Both the position numbers and the translations under genes were made by a program. Below the pieces are notes generated by a model, which saw only the letters and a list, made by a program, of their open reading frames with translations, searched no databases and was not told where the DNA came from. From Aphelocoma coerulescens (Eukaryota > Chordata > Aves > Passeriformes > Corvidae), in contig NC_091020.1 in the NCBI RefSeq assembly GCF_041296385.1, forward strand, positions 33,863,001 through 33,927,000: a stretch of DNA of 64,000 nucleotides. The letters run 5' to 3'. Numbering within the stretch: the stretch's first letter is position 1; every line of letters begins with the position of its first letter. Positions 10,791 through 23,827 of this stretch are shown one piece after another.

Positions 10791-13700
10791 TACACAATTA
10801 CAGTTTCCCAGCCAACTGTACAAACGGGATGTGTCCAGGCTGGATATCAGAGACCAGCAAGAGGAAAACAAACAATGGGAATCACTTCAGAAAAACTTGA
10901 TCTCTTCCTCTCTGACTCCAAGTTCATGATTTTGGCATCATCCCTGATGGTGGTGACTTACACAATAAAAAAGCCAACCAGCAAGTTCATGTGGCAGAGA
11001 GGGGGTAGAGCAACACAGATCCTGGGGAGGGATTTTTTGGCCATCTGCCCTCTTTCTGACATATTTTAAGAGACGAGAAATCCCCAGAATGGTTTATCTG
11101 GAGGGTTGGACTGTGAACTGCAGCAGTGTGGCCATTAATGCCTGTGAAGTGACATTCCCTGTACACACACACTGCATCCCAGGGCAGCAACCTGAACAGT
11201 AAACACGAGGATATTCCCCTACATGTGCAGAAAACCAAGGATAAAAATTTAGTCCTTTGGCTCCCTATTGCCATTAAAATTAATTGCCACATAAAGTTGC
11301 TGATTCCCACTAAATGAAGCCACACAATTTATCAACTCAAGGATAGAGCAAACTCACTCGTGGTTTAAATACGTTATCTGAGTTATTACAGGATTCTGCA
11401 CCAGTGACAGTTTTATGGATAATGTAGGTTTTGTAAATTCATTAGTACGGGACGAACTTTCAAAGCAAACAAAGGCATTAAACAAACACCACAATACTGT
11501 ATTTACACACAAATTAGATTTCCCTTCCCTCTCCAAAGCCATGCTGGGATACTCGGAGGAAAAATAGGAAAGCAGGTCTGCTGTAACACTTCAGGAAGGG
11601 AAAACAGGGCTGTTCATTAGCACCTGAATCAGTGGGGCTGAGCTCAGGCCTGTGTTTCCTGACCTAATACATGAGCAGGTCACTTGTTGGCTTCTGATTC
11701 AGCCCCTCCAAGCTCTTGAATTGTTGAAGAATCACTTCTATACCACAAAAGGAGACTGGACCTGCTCCAGAGCCCTTTGCAGTCCATGGCATCTTTCCAC
11801 TGATTTCAGCAGGCTTTAAAACAACGGCACAATATCCCTTAATTAAAGGGACAATGTCATCTGGAATCTACTCCATTTCAACCAAAGTTAAAGCCAGTTT
11901 CAAACCTATTCCTGGGTGAATCCCCCTGCCCTTTTCCTGTTGATTAAATGCCTTCCCTCCCAGCTGAGATAGGAAATAGCTGCTGAGCTGACACAGGACA
12001 TGGGAGAAAGAGAAAAATTGCATCTCTGTGACTTGCTGTCAAACCAAAGGAGACACTGAAAATAAGAGGAAAAACATTTTTTGGACTTTCCTACAACAAG
12101 AGACGTTAAAAACAATTTCAGAAGGAAGCACAAATTTTCAGCTGATACGGCTTCTCCTGCAAGAAATCTCATGATGGAAACTGTTTTAACCTGTACTTGC
12201 TGGAAGGAATGACTAACATTGGTATTAGAAAAAAAAGAGATTGGAGGAAAAAAAAAAGCTGTTTTTCTCCACTTTTCCATTCTGTTTACTCTGTGCATTT
12301 ATCACCAGCATGTGTAGAAGCAGCCTCACTCTTTCCCCTGTGCAGGCAGTGAGTTAGTCACACTTTCCCCTGTTGTGTAGCTCCTTTAGTCAGCAGCAGG
12401 GAAGTGATAAAGATGAAAAAAACTAAACAAAACCAGGAAAACGCAATTGTGAAAAACACAGAAATTAGCAGGAGGTCCTTGTAGGCAAATGTAATATTCA
12501 AATCGATTTGGCTTGCTTTAATTTAGGAGACTGCAATCTGGAAAGGAGCTCCTGCCTCTCTACACAGCCTCTCCTCTGAAGGAACTGCACGTAGGGTACA
12601 GGAGAGGGAGGGCAAGGACAGAGGAAATGCAGCAGAGCTACAGGAACCCCTGGTGCAGAGTCCAGGCAGAAACATTTCAGAAACTGAGAAATTGCTGCTA
12701 GAGAATAGATGTGAACCCCAGAGTCAGTGCCAGCCTCCAAGCCCAGCAGGGCACTCACTTACGCTCACCAGGTGTTAAATAACCCGCCTGCAGTGGGAAC
12801 AGCCCAAATTTTGTGGCCAGGATAATGTAATTATGCACCACTGCTTTGTTCTTGGGAGTCTACTTATTTAAAATGCATTGAAGAAATAAATCACTGTTGA
12901 CTGTGTCGTCCCCCTTCCCTTTTTTGCTGGGCTGGGGAAATGAATGGCTAAAAAGAGTGACTCCTGGTTTAAATAAACCCAGTAAAAGCAGTAACAATAG
13001 GAAAGTCCCAAAATTTATTTCCAGACTCACAGCATCGCTCATTTTCCATTAAATTATTTGCCACAATAGGTACATGAAGTGACAAAGATACCAAATCACC
13101 CTAATAAACCTATACAAAATTATCACCCTAAACCATCTGGAATCACAGTGTTCTCGTGGGCAGTTTTACAGTCTTGGGACTCTTCCTTGATTATAAAAAC
13201 CATGGATTGGTCACAGGCAGAGCAGGGGGAGGATGAGACTTTACATTTATTAGGCACAAATCTGCACCTACCTGCATTAACATAACGTAAAGACCAGGTA
13301 GGATCCTGCTTCCAAGACTTTGAGGTCCAAATCCTGCAGACACCTGCTGTGCATGACCAGACCTGGCTCTACCCCTGCAGAGAGGGGCACAGGATGGACA
13401 CCACCCAGTTCCACCAAAATCCAGGGAAGAAAGGCTCATTTCCAAGTGCCACCAGTGAACCCATTAGTGCTACCACAGTTTCATCAGCAGGTGTGTGTGG
13501 GAGCAGGCCTCTGGATGATGGGGTTGATGCTTCAAGGTGTCCAGGAGATGGGGAAGAATGAGGGGATGAGGCTGTTCTGCCATCACTGCACTGCAGTTTT
13601 GGGGAGCAGCAAAGGTGCAAACCCCATCACTCTAATCCATGGCCGCCCACACCATCCTTTCATCTCCCAGTTCCAAACATCCTCCTGGCTCTGTGAGGGC

Positions 13701-13860
13701 AAGGATTTGTCTTAAATCAGCACCAAAGAGTAGCACACTTCCACTTAAAATCAGCCCCAAATCTGAGATACTTCCAATGTAGAACCCAGTCAGCAGGGGT
13801 TTGGGAATGGTCCAGCTCACACACAGCTGCTCCATCCCGACTCTTCCCTGACCTGCAGCC
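10791..13860. other. Non-coding stretch, no gene recognised
   Basis: About 3 kb without recognised repeats or coding structure. It includes an A-rich tract near 12248-12260. The 130-codon minus-strand frame at 11906-12298 has no domain. A CCAGAATGGTTTATCTGG string near 11092 resembles a CR1 tail only superficially. Confidence 0.5.
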
Positions 13861-13950
13861 TGGTCCAGCCTGGTTTCCTGCCCATGGCAGGGGGTTGGAA
13901 CTAGAAGGGCTTTAAGGTCAAAAAGCAATCTGTGAATCTTTGATCCTGTG
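13861..13950 (+). mobile_element. CR1 LINE 3' terminal fragment (short)
   Basis: Only the last 90 bp of a forward CR1 remain: CCTGCCCATGGCAGGGGGTT, GGAACTAGAAGGGCTTTAAG, then a diverged tail ending AATCTTTGATCCTGTG. The CCAACCCAAACC segment is missing or replaced, so the copy is eroded as well as truncated. Confidence 0.75.
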
Positions 13951-16217
13951 ACATCCTTCTAGGAAAGCCCCAAGTCACTAGCAAGACAACTTGAAATAAA
14001 ACCACTTACAAGCTTGTACAGAAAAACACTTCCCAGACACTCTTTTCCCTCTCTGGTGTTAGTCATCAACCACCCCAAGTATAAAAACGACTGAATTTAG
14101 CCTGGCCAGGCACTTCTGTCAAATATTTAAAGAAAAAATGGCTAGCAAGAGGCTGTGCAATCTCATGTGAGCATTTCTGTCCCTGAAACAAATCTGAATT
14201 CTCTAAGGATCATCTCACATGCCAATGGGAAGCTCAGTAAGGGATGAGATATTTAATCTGCTTTCAAAATAATTTTGTTGGCATTGATTGTGCTGAATTG
14301 TATCTATGGGAAAGAATTTAAAGTAAGAGCAAATACATACATATATGACCCAGACAAGTAAGTGTCTGTTACCATTACTGTTGGCTGATAATCACAAAGA
14401 ACAACAATGTAAATATTAATGTAAGGTAAAACCACCTGGTTTCAGCAGCCAGCACACAGCTGTGTTTTTAAAAATTATTCCAACATATGCAATATTATAA
14501 AAAATTCTCCAAAATGGCCTGGATTCAAATTCTTTTGCTTGACTCTTCCCTTGTTCCCCCAGAAAACCACCCCTAAAATCTGAGCTGTCCTTAAGCCCAG
14601 CTGTTTCCTGGCTTTTCTATGCAAATTGTTCTCCCTGGATTTTATTGTCTGCATGTAGATGTCTCTCAAAACGCACTCAAGTTTGAATTAGGGGCCCTAC
14701 TTCCATCAAAGGGCATTCTTGTAAAATAAGCTTCACTCTCACAGTATCTGACACGGAATTATTATCCCATAACTCACGGGTGTCCTAGCAGTTCTGTATT
14801 AAACACAGCTCTGGAAAAGTCCCAGAGGGAAAAGCAGATGAAGGGACATGGAGAGGCACTCAGATGTAAACCTGTAAAGCCAGGAATTCCATATTTCCCT
14901 GCCAACCCGCAGAGCTCACACCATGTGCTGAGTGAGGATGTGCCTCCTGCCTTGCTGCTGAATTCTCACCTTTCATGATTAACTAAACACCAATTGCATT
15001 ATTGTGTAATTAGGTTAAATTAAAACTTAGCTTAAAGCAGGAAACACTTCCTTTTCAATTCCAATCAAAACCGTTTGCTTCATTTTCAGTTTGATATTAG
15101 CATCTCCCTCCAGCATGACAAATTTAAAATTATTACTGTATGACAGCAGGAAAACCAGAAAGTAAAAGTTACTGTGGTAGCTGGTCTGAAAGCTCACAAT
15201 TACCAGAAAATGAGGAGATTTCTGCTGCTGCTTTTCATGCTTATTCCCTCCCCAGTTTCCCACTGACTTTCTGGCTTCGTTGCAAAAAAGAAACTCAAAT
15301 GGTAAAAAGTTGCCCAAGTTTTTTCCCTCCCCACAAGGATTTTTTAACCCACTGCACCTACTGAGCTCACCCTATAAATCAGCATTTTCTATCCACCCCT
15401 CTTTGGACAGCCAAGGCTGTAGTGTGTTTCAAAACGTATCAAAACTGTATCAGCACTGAAATGGTCCAATTCATCTTATTTATCAAATTCCAGCCTTAGG
15501 CCAAAGTATTTTTATGGTCAACCCCAAAATACCATTAGATTCATAACAACTGCTGCCCTAACATGCACCAGCACAGTGCCAGCCTGGAGAGTTTTCTTAT
15601 GTGGCTCTTGAATATTTTATGTGCAGACCTTGCAGTGTGTGACCCAAATTCCATCCTCAACCATGGATATTCTTGGAGTCACAAACGTGGGGACACCATT
15701 CGAGAGCAGAGTCTGTCCTGTGCTGTTTAGGAACTAAATAATAGTCTGTGGTAATAAAATATTTATTATGCTCCACAACACTGCAACTGACCGGCTGTAC
15801 TTCCTCCCCTCTCCATCAGAGAACACTGGAGCCCTCTGCAACTTCTGCTCAAGGCTTCTCAGGTTACACATCTTTATTTTTCTTACAGATTTTCCTATAG
15901 GATTGTGTCTCTGCAAGGAACCATTTGGCAGTTAAGGCAGTTCACCCAGAAACCCAGAGTGCTGTTTGGTTTTTTTCTCCTCATTGCCTCCATTTCTCTG
16001 GAATGACATCCCTGGCAGAGTGTCCAGAATCAATTTCCCAAACACAAATAAAAGCCCACGAAATACTCTGAACAGAGCAAAAAGCCACATCATACTTTGT
16101 TACCCAGCACTGTACCAGTCTCCAAAGGAATCCATCATACAGCAGGAGAGGAAAATAATGAAAGTCCCGTGTTAGGATTGCTTAATCCTGCTCCCAGTAC
16201 AGACCCTGACACATGAT
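13951..16217. other. AT-leaning non-coding stretch
   Basis: No gene is recognised. AT-rich subsections lie at 14250-14480 and 14980-15140, the latter with GTAATTAGGTTAAATTAAA. These could be regulatory or simply AT-rich intergenic DNA. No transposon was recognised. Confidence 0.4.
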
Positions 16218-16434
16218 GGTGGGAAGAAGTTCTTTACACAGAGAGTGGGCAGGCCCTGGCACAGGGTGCCCAGAGCAGCTGGGGCTGCCCCTGGATCCCT
16301 GGCAGTGTCCAAGGCCAGGTTGGATGGAGCTCTGAGCAACCTGGGACAGTGGAAGGTGTCCCTGCCCATGGCAAGGGGTGGAACAGGATGGGCTTTAAGG
16401 TCCCTTTCAGCCCCAACCATTCTGTGATTCCATA
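16218..16434 (+). mobile_element. CR1 LINE 3' fragment
   Basis: A forward CR1 3' end beginning at GGGAAGAAGTTCTTTACAC and running through AGTGGGCAGGCCCTGGCACA, the CCCTGGATCCCTGGCAGTGT block, GGAAGGTGTCCCTGCCCATG and AGCCCCAACCATTCTGTG. It shares the CTGGATCCCTGGCAG diagnostic string with the copy at 55291 and is probably in the same subfamily. Confidence 0.94.
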
Positions 16435-17670
16435 TATCCCTCATTCCCTCCACCATGCCACGGTGATGTTCCCATTTCAGTGCTCTCAGAAGCAGCTCAA
16501 TAAACTGGGAACCCACTCACAACAGCTGCAATTTCTGCTGCCACCAGTAAAGCAAGGCCATGCAATGAGGACACAGCACCAGGGAGATCCTTAATTTGGA
16601 TTCCCAAAGGGATGTGCATCAAAGAGCTTGGTGTCCCGGGAGTCCCTGCAGAAAACCCTCGTAGCAGAGGGCGGATGGGGCTGCTGGGAGGTGGAGGATC
16701 ACACCCTGCCCTCCCTCCCTGGTTATGTTGCTGTTGGCACCAAAACAGAGAGACCTGCAGGGGATGTAAGGAATTGAAATGGAAAAACCAGGAAATAAAA
16801 TGTAAAAAGTGTATTGTGAGCAAGTGATTGAAGGAAGTAGCAGAGCCCTTAACAAATTGGTTATTTGTCTGGTTAGCTGATGCAGAAGTGGAACAGGAAA
16901 TTAATTCAATATGCCCTAGACTTACATTCCACTATTATTTTCTGAGTTTTTTCTTTTTTTTTCATAGACATATATAAGCCAAAAAGTAAGGTATTTCTGG
17001 GCAAGCCAGCATTTGATGCTGATGAGACTTCCAATTAAAAAGATCTAATCATTATCAGAGCTAGACTACAGACAGGCTTGGAAACAAAAGAATAAAATAG
17101 GACCAGTTCAGGAGAAAAGACCCTGCTCAGAACCCACTTGCTACCAGCAGGTCTTGATTTGTTGAAAAATATCCCAAACCAGTAGGTAATAGTCACACTC
17201 ACAATAAACCTTTATGAACAAGTTCCCACTCTCTGTGCCTCACACGATATGGTAGCCTGCCAGTAATTTTGCTTTAAATATGAAAATGGATATCAAATCC
17301 AACTTTCTAGATAAAATAATGACCTGGGAGATTGATGGCATTGCTATACTGCACAATGACCATTTAAAACGCTTTTGGCTGCAGTTACAAGGCTCCAGTG
17401 ACCTCCAGAACCAGAGAAACTCCATGCAGCGATAGGAGAAAATAAAATTAGTGATTCACAATGAAGAAGTGAAGCAATTTAGTGCTTTTCCAAGAGGTAC
17501 TGGCTGCAGTTAGCACTTCTGCAATGACACCAGTACTCAGGGTCGTGTTCAGAGAAGAAACAAACACTCTGAATTTCCATAAATGAAATGTCTGCTGCTG
17601 AGATGGCACTAAAAATGGCACTGGGGGTGCCAGGGAACTGAAGTGGAATGGAAATAGGTTTTTCATTATC
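16435..17670. other. Non-coding stretch, no gene recognised
   Basis: No gene is recognised. An interrupted T-rich run is at 16945-16963, followed by AT-rich sequence to about 17100. Confidence 0.45.
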
Positions 17671-17890
17671 ATTGTGGGGAACATCACTCCCCCACCACGC
17701 GGTCATGGCACGGGAGTGGGCAGTAAGAGGATGGCAAAAGACAGAAAAGAGAGACAAAAGGGAATGAAGCTGGAGGAAGAATACAGGAGGAAAAACGAGG
17801 AGCTGAGACTAAAGCCAAAGGCAGAGTGGATGGAGCAAGAAATGCCAGAGAAAGACAAAGCAGAGGAGGCACCCCCGTCACACCTACAGC
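17671..17890. other. Purine-rich low-complexity tract
   Basis: A strongly purine-biased stretch rich in GAGGA, AAAAGA and GGAAGAA. Translated forward it gives a Lys/Glu/Arg-rich 103-codon frame (17674-17985) that could be mistaken for a charged coiled-coil exon. The same bias explains the frame, and no splice sites support it. Confidence 0.5.
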
Positions 17891-18142
17891 TGAGTCACAT
17901 TTTGGGTTACTTTCGTTATTTCTTTGTATTCCGGCAGCATCTGGCATCTGCTGCTGAGATCAGAGCCGTGTTGTGCCAAGCGTGAATCAAGACCTTTCTG
18001 CTCATCAGCTGAAAATCCAAACAGACAAAAGGGAAAACTGAGCAAGGAACCACACCAGTCCTGCCTGGAGCAACCAGGAGCTGCAGCAGCAACAGAACCC
18101 ACCCAAACACCACTTTGGTCATCCTGGAAGGACACAGAGAAC

Positions 18143-18157
18143 TTTTTTTTTTTTTTT
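18143..18157. repeat. Poly(T) run, 15 bases
   Basis: An uninterrupted run of T. No LINE or SINE body was recognised next to it, so it is called only as a homopolymer. Confidence 0.9.
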
Positions 18158-18478
18158 CCTACACCAAAAGCTGATTCTTTCAAGTGGTTTTTAGAGATCT
18201 CAGCATCCATCTGCCCCTCAGGAAGGATGGGTGAGATGCTTGGGATTGTCAGGCAGTGTCTGCATTTGCTGCTGTAAGCAGCTACAACCCAGCTGTGCTG
18301 CCATCAGGAACCAAGTGGGCTCTTCCAAGCATCCAGTACAGTCCACAGACAACATTTAAGCTCATCTGACACCCATCAGGCTACAATAATCCTGGGTCTG
18401 AAGCTCCCAGGCACGGCCTTGGACTGCCTTGCACCCTCCAGGCTCAGTAGATCCATTTAACTTGTGGAGTAAAAAGCC

Positions 18479-18492
18479 AGGAGCGCGCTCCT
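18479..18492. repeat. 14-bp perfect palindrome AGGAGCGCGCTCCT
   Basis: A perfect self-complementary site containing GCGCGC, unusual in an otherwise CpG-poor, AT-rich setting. It sits at the left edge of an AT-rich block with homeodomain-like sites. Binding function is inferred only. Confidence 0.8.
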
Positions 18493-18660
18493 CTTGTATT
18501 GTGCCATGGAGCTGAGCAGAACTAATTATTGTGCAAATAGAGCTCTAAATCATTAACAAAAAAATGATTATAGCATCTGCCATCATTACTTGGCCCATTA
18601 CTTAAAAAGCTGGATGCAATAAATAGGATGGGGAATAGCTGGTATTACACTTACAGAGCT
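18493..18660. promoter_or_regulatory. Candidate AT-rich regulatory element
   Basis: A compact AT-rich block with AACTAATTATTGTGCAAATA (homeodomain-like TAATTA next to an octamer-like TGCAAAT), AAATCATTAAC, AAAATGATTATAG and GCAATAAATAGG. Motif density of this type is typical of vertebrate developmental enhancers. I cannot measure conservation, so this is a candidate only. Confidence 0.3.
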
Positions 18661-19148
18661 CAAGAATCCGGGATGTCAGAAAATGAGCCCTGCCCGGAAC
18701 GGTTACACTTGGGCTCTGTGAGTAATTTGTAGTCAGACCAATACAGTAAGTCCTTCATCCCCAAGCACTTAAAAAACCCACCAGATAATCATTAAAAGAA
18801 TGAAAACACTGTGGCATTTTCTCCCAGGCCTTTTGTGTTTTCTTCCTGTTCTTTGGAACTTTCATAAACTTACGTTTTTACATTTCCCCATTAGATGTCT
18901 TAGATAAATATTTTAACTAAGTCAAAATACCACAACTTGAAATGGGGATGGCTTTTCCTTATTTACTTTCTCCCATGCTGGCTCTGGGAGATGTTCCATC
19001 CAACGGTGGCTGCTCTGGTGGGAGTGCAAGTGCCCCACATTCCTCACTGCTCTCCCCTCCTGCAGACACAGCTGAGCCCCACCACCTCTCAGTCTCCAGA
19101 AGAGGCATTTTTAGCAGGATACCATTTGCCACATGGCCTTCTCCATGC
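18661..19148. other. Non-coding stretch, no gene recognised
   Basis: AT-leaning sequence leading into a CR1 piece. A 232-codon forward frame begins at 18942 but runs through the CR1 fragment and has no domain, so it is rejected as a gene. Confidence 0.5.
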
Positions 19149-19303
19149 CAGCTGTGGATGCCTCATCCCTGGAAGTGTTCAGAGCCAGGCTGGACGGGGC
19201 TTGGAGCAACCTGGGATAGTGGAAGGTGTCCCTGTCCATGCCAGAGGGTGGAACTCAATGCCCTTTTAGGCCCCTTCCCACCCAAACCATTCTGTGATTC
19301 TGG
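19149..19303 (+). mobile_element. CR1 LINE 3' fragment
   Basis: A forward CR1 3' end: GTGGATGCCTCATCCCTGGA, AGCCAGGCTGGACGGGGCTT, GGAAGGTGTCCCTGTCCATG and CCCAAACCATTCTGTGATTC. It uses the CCTCATCCCTGGAAGTGTTC version of the middle block rather than the GGATCCCTGG version, so it is a different subfamily from the 16218 copy. Confidence 0.93.
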
Positions 19304-22300
19304 AATCTGCAGTGGCAGTTGCAGAGTGCAAAGTCAGGCTTGGAAGGCACCTTCCAAAGAGAACCTCACTGCATTGCCCACACAACAACCAAGCAGAGGA
19401 TCCTGCTGCAATTTAATTTCTATCAGAACTGAGCACTCCAAAGTTCATCATCCATCCTGGAAACACGTGCATGTCTCGGGCTTTGGCAGGAGCTTTGATC
19501 TAAAGCCTGTCTGGAGTGGCTGTGTGCTGCAGCAAGCGGCTGTCGGGAGCTGCACCACTCACTGGCAGAGGATGACACGGGCAGCTCATCCCTGGTGCTG
19601 CTGCAGGACCAGGGCCCAGCTCTGCAGCACACACAGATGAGCTCTGCCAGGTCCCACAGGACAATCCAGAGCTCCAGCACACACACTCTGAGTTTACAAC
19701 TAAAATACGACAAAGGTCCCACTCCCACAAGGCAAATTCCCAACAGGGAGCCAGGGGTCCATGGCTGGAAGGGACCTCACCGACTGACAGCTCTAGGCCA
19801 TGAAGTTTGAGAAATTTTTCTCTTCAAACAAAATACACTTTCTTTTACATACAGCCTGAATTTCTCAAACCACTACACACAGTTAGCAGTACAGGCAGCA
19901 TCCCCAGAAGGGTCTCCCAGATGCTCCACAGGGGCATTCCTAACACCCCTCTCTGCCAAGTCCCACCTGACATGCACGTGACTTTTCTTCATGACTAACT
20001 AACCAACATCCTTTTATTAAACATTTCTTGTTTGAATCCCCTCCTCAATTAGCTCTTCCTCTCAGAGCTTTTCTTCAGCCTCACGTCCTCACTGTGGCCA
20101 CATTATCCCTTCCCTTCTTGCCTGATCAGGGGTTCTGTGCTGGCTCCTCTCCAACTCCACTCTTCAATGCAATCATTTCACTTAAGAGCCTGGCAAGCCA
20201 GTTTGTTTTTTTTCCCCCATGTCTGTTTTACACAATTTCAAAGCAATGGAGAAAAAAAAAAAAAAGAAGGCATTTTTTCCAGTATGATGAATAACAATCT
20301 TACATTGCAGCAGCTCAGCTCAACCATGAATAGGGCACTTTTTTGAAATAATGAATAGAATAGCTGGTATGGTAAAACAGTGCACAATGGAGGCCTGTGG
20401 AAAGGAGAGAGAATGGAAGTGCAACTTCCTCACCTGCCTCTTAAGAAAGGTGCCAAAGGAGTCAAAATGAAGCAGAAAGAATGAACTTCTGTGGAAGTCT
20501 CTTTGAATTTTGATGCAGAATCGCAGATTAATTAAATCTCCTGTCTCTGTTTCTAAACCTTTATCTTCATGATAGGAAAAAAAAGGGGACAACCAAGGGT
20601 AAATGGAGTACAACATCCAAATGGGAGCAGGCAGTGCAGTGTTAGCCTGCAGTACTGGATACACTGGTCATCTCCAGGGAGGCATCCTCAAAACAAACAA
20701 AAATAAGGACTAACAGAGGCCACCTTTGTGCTAATTAAACTGTTCTACAGAAAATGACCAGAACTCCCTGCAACTGCAAAGCTGAGAGAGACTCACCTCT
20801 GAGGTACCACTGGCACAACATGGGCCATGCCCACGGGTGCCATAAGGTCCCTGTGGCCAAGCTGGGCACGGCCACCCCCTGCCCAGTGCCACCAGCCCTG
20901 AGCTGTGAGTCAGCTCCCCCAGCAGCACTCCTCTTCCTACCGCTGGCACAGCTATTAAAAACGTTTTTTCCTGCGGTTAGTTTATATGCTGCAGCTCATT
21001 AACATCTCCTAATACCAGAACTTGAGGCTAATTAGGCATGGCAATCCTGAGGAACATATTCTCCGTTCATCTTCCCAAAGCAGGATGCTCCTTGGCGGCC
21101 CAGCTGTAGCTCCACATGCTACCATGAGGGTATCACCCTGGAAATAAAAATACTCCAGGATCCCACACATTACACAGCAGGGATCCCGTACTTGTTAGTT
21201 GATGGCACAATTTACAGGCTGTTTTGCTTAAAAATTGGAAGCATCTCTGTCATCAAGGCAGATTCCTGCTCAGCAGCCTCAGGGATTTTCCCCAATAGTT
21301 ATCAATACACCATGGCTTTCACAATAAAAACTACTGACTTGAAAACAAAGGGACAAAGTGGTTAGAAAACTTAGGAGACTTAAACAAAAAGCATTTGACA
21401 GAACAATGCTAGTGGGAATTTTTTCCCTATGGCTACAAATGCACAGGAACAAACAGGCTGAGGGCTCTCAGACAGGCTTCATGCACATGGAATACTTCTA
21501 GGAGCAGGCTGTCCATGTACACATCCCCTAGGAGTAACTCCCATCACAGCAACAGGTACCCAAGGAAGATGTGCAATGGGAGCTGTGCTCAACACCAAAC
21601 ACTTCTTTAAGCACAGGAGCTCCTGAAACCTGATTTCCCACATGTCTTCTGGACCACACAAATGCTGACCAAAGCTTGTCCAGAACTGACACGTTTTAAA
21701 GCTCCCTTTACCCACTGGATGTTCATGTTGTAGTTTTTTCTTCAGTGCAAACTGGGGTTGTTTCCTTCTGCCTGTTTTCAAAGATCATCCCTTCCAATGC
21801 CTTAGGTCTGCTAAAAATGACTATGAGGGTTTACCAGTTGTGAATGAAGAAGGCACTGCCTAAATCTGCCCAGTCTCCACTTCAAAGTCTCACAGATTTC
21901 CTTTCAACATCCGCATTTTATACCTAGAAGCAGCAAAACTTAAAAAACATCTTTTGAATAACTAAAGCAAAAGGTCCGTATAGTGACGGTATTTTCATCC
22001 TCAAGGACCCCACGAATGCTCACAGAACCCTTCCCATGGTCCATCACTGGAGAATAGGAACCTCTGAGGAATCAAAATGCAACTCTAGACAGCAGGAAGG
22101 ATGATTTCCTTTTTTCTCATCGTCTTTAAAGATGTTGAAGCATCTTTACAGATGATGAGAAGAGCCAAGGGAAGAGCTGTGTCCATGGGCAAGGATACAG
22201 CGTGCCACCAAGAGAGCAGAGCGGCAGAAGTGATGGAACAGTATCATCCCCCTCTGAATCACCTGCAGCAAATCCTCTGTTGTGGGTTTTTTTCTCCTCC

Positions 22301-23680
22301 TTTTAAAATCCTTCCTCTGGGAACTGAGTGGGAACACTGGAAGCGTGAGCCAAATTCACTGCCCGAGGCAGCAGAGACCTGCCTTCAGCTGCCCTCTTAT
22401 TTGCATTTTTCAATGGATTAATTTCCAAAAGCTTTTACAAACCTGGCCCACAGATTACAAGTTGGAAACATGAAAAAATCCTGGACAGAGATGAAGAGTC
22501 CACCTAAACCCTAATTTGAAGGCAGTCTAGATGCAAACTCTCCCTCACTAGACAGCTCAGTATAAAAATGTTTATCCACTCTTCCTCTGGAATCATTTCA
22601 CATCACCAATGTGCCACTCTGGCCAACTACAGAGCTTCATGTGGGGACAATGTGCCCAAAACTCCAGGAGGAAAAAGAAAACAAGGATTTTCATTTTGGT
22701 CCAGCTCAATCCAAACAGGAATTTTGTTTGTTTTGAGCTGTCCAAGCCACTGACGTGTCGGAGTCCAGCAAAGCATTAACCCGTTTCACTAAGCAAGCAA
22801 CGCATCCACCCTCTGGGCACAAAAGCATTGGGTTTGGCACCAAAATGAGGGCTGGAGCACCAAAGCCTGGCTCTCCACACAGAGCAGGAGCTATGGAGTG
22901 GGTCCCCACACCTCCACAGGCTCGCCAGCCTGCTCCCAAGGAGAACCAGCGCTTCCAAAGGAGCAGAAAGCAAAGCAGGCTGGCATCTGCAGAGGTTCCA
23001 GGGTTTTGTTTGCCTCCGAGCAAACCTGGCAGCGTGGGCCAAGCCTCACTTCTGTGCTCCGTGTTGGGGTGGATGATCCTTGGCAAGGAGGTGTGCCTGG
23101 AGTGTAAGCCATGGGAAATATAGCAGGAATTCTGCAGCGATCTGGGGTTAATATTAATTCCCTGTGCCCAAGGAGTAGCTGTGCGAGCGGCACTGTTTTG
23201 TTCCCGTGCTCTCGCAGGGGATTAGCTCTTGGCAGAGCGGCGCTGCCGGCAGGAGACTCCACCATCCGAGCTGTTTCCTGGCACTGAGCTGGCTTGGCTG
23301 GAGCTGCTCCTGACTCCTAGCAGAAGTAGGGTTTTTTAAATAATTTCTGAATCCTTGTGATGGTCTCAGCAATGGGCAGCAGCGCTCGTGCCCCAGCAGC
23401 CATCCACCATCTTCCCTGTCAGGCACAAAGCTCAGAGCAGTGTCCTGCTCCGTGGTAAGGGCTCATTAACACAATTATTGCCCAGCAGGATGGGAACACC
23501 TCCTTTGTCTCTTCTGGCCAGATGTGCACTCACTAGCCCAGACCACAGCAAAGAGCTGTGGATGTGAGATGTGACCCACCTGGGCTAACACTCACCCTTG
23601 TTCCATCACCAGTGCCCCAAACAAAGCCCATCAGAGAGCTCTGCTTCCTCAGATTCCACACAGATGATTAATCCTTTGTG
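19304..23680. other. 4.4-kb non-coding stretch, no gene recognised
   Basis: No gene or confident repeat is recognised. A 14-base A run lies at 20252-20265. A modest cluster of CpG lies at 23180-23260 (GTGCGAGCGGC, GAGCGGCGCTGCCGG). Frames of up to 126 codons at 22706-23265 overlap on both strands and lack domains. GGCTGGAAGGGACCTCAC near 19762 recalls CR1 but is isolated. Confidence 0.45.
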
Positions 23681-23827
23681 GTTGATTCCCTGTCCTTGGA
23701 TGCGTCCAAGGCCAGGTTGGATGGGGCTCTGAGTAACCTGGTCTAGTGGAAGGCGCCTCTGCCAAGCAGGGGGTTGGAACTGGATGGTCTTTAAGGTTCC
23801 TTCCAACCCAAACCATTCTGTGATTCT
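23681..23827 (+). mobile_element. CR1 LINE 3' fragment
   Basis: A forward CR1 3' end: GATGCGTCCAAGGCCAGGTT, GGATGGGGCTCTGAGTAACC, TGGTCTAGTGGAAGGCGCCT, GGTTGGAACTGGATGGTCTT and CCAACCCAAACCATTCTGTG. The GTCCCTGCCCATGGCAGG segment is shortened to GCCAAGCAGG, a small internal deletion. Confidence 0.93.

Noticed and set aside
11088..11112. CR1-like CCAGAATGGTTTATCTGG
   Set aside because: Flanks do not continue into CR1 sequence.
17674..17985. Lys/Glu-rich 103-codon frame resembling a coiled-coil exon
   Set aside because: Explained by purine-rich low-complexity DNA; no flanking splice sites were found.
18942..19640. 232-codon forward open frame, longest in the window
   Set aside because: It runs through the CR1 fragment at 19149-19303, overlaps other frames, and has no recognisable domain or splice context.
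19757..19780. CR1-like string GGCTGGAAGGGACCTCAC
   Set aside because: Isolated match with no flanking CR1 blocks.
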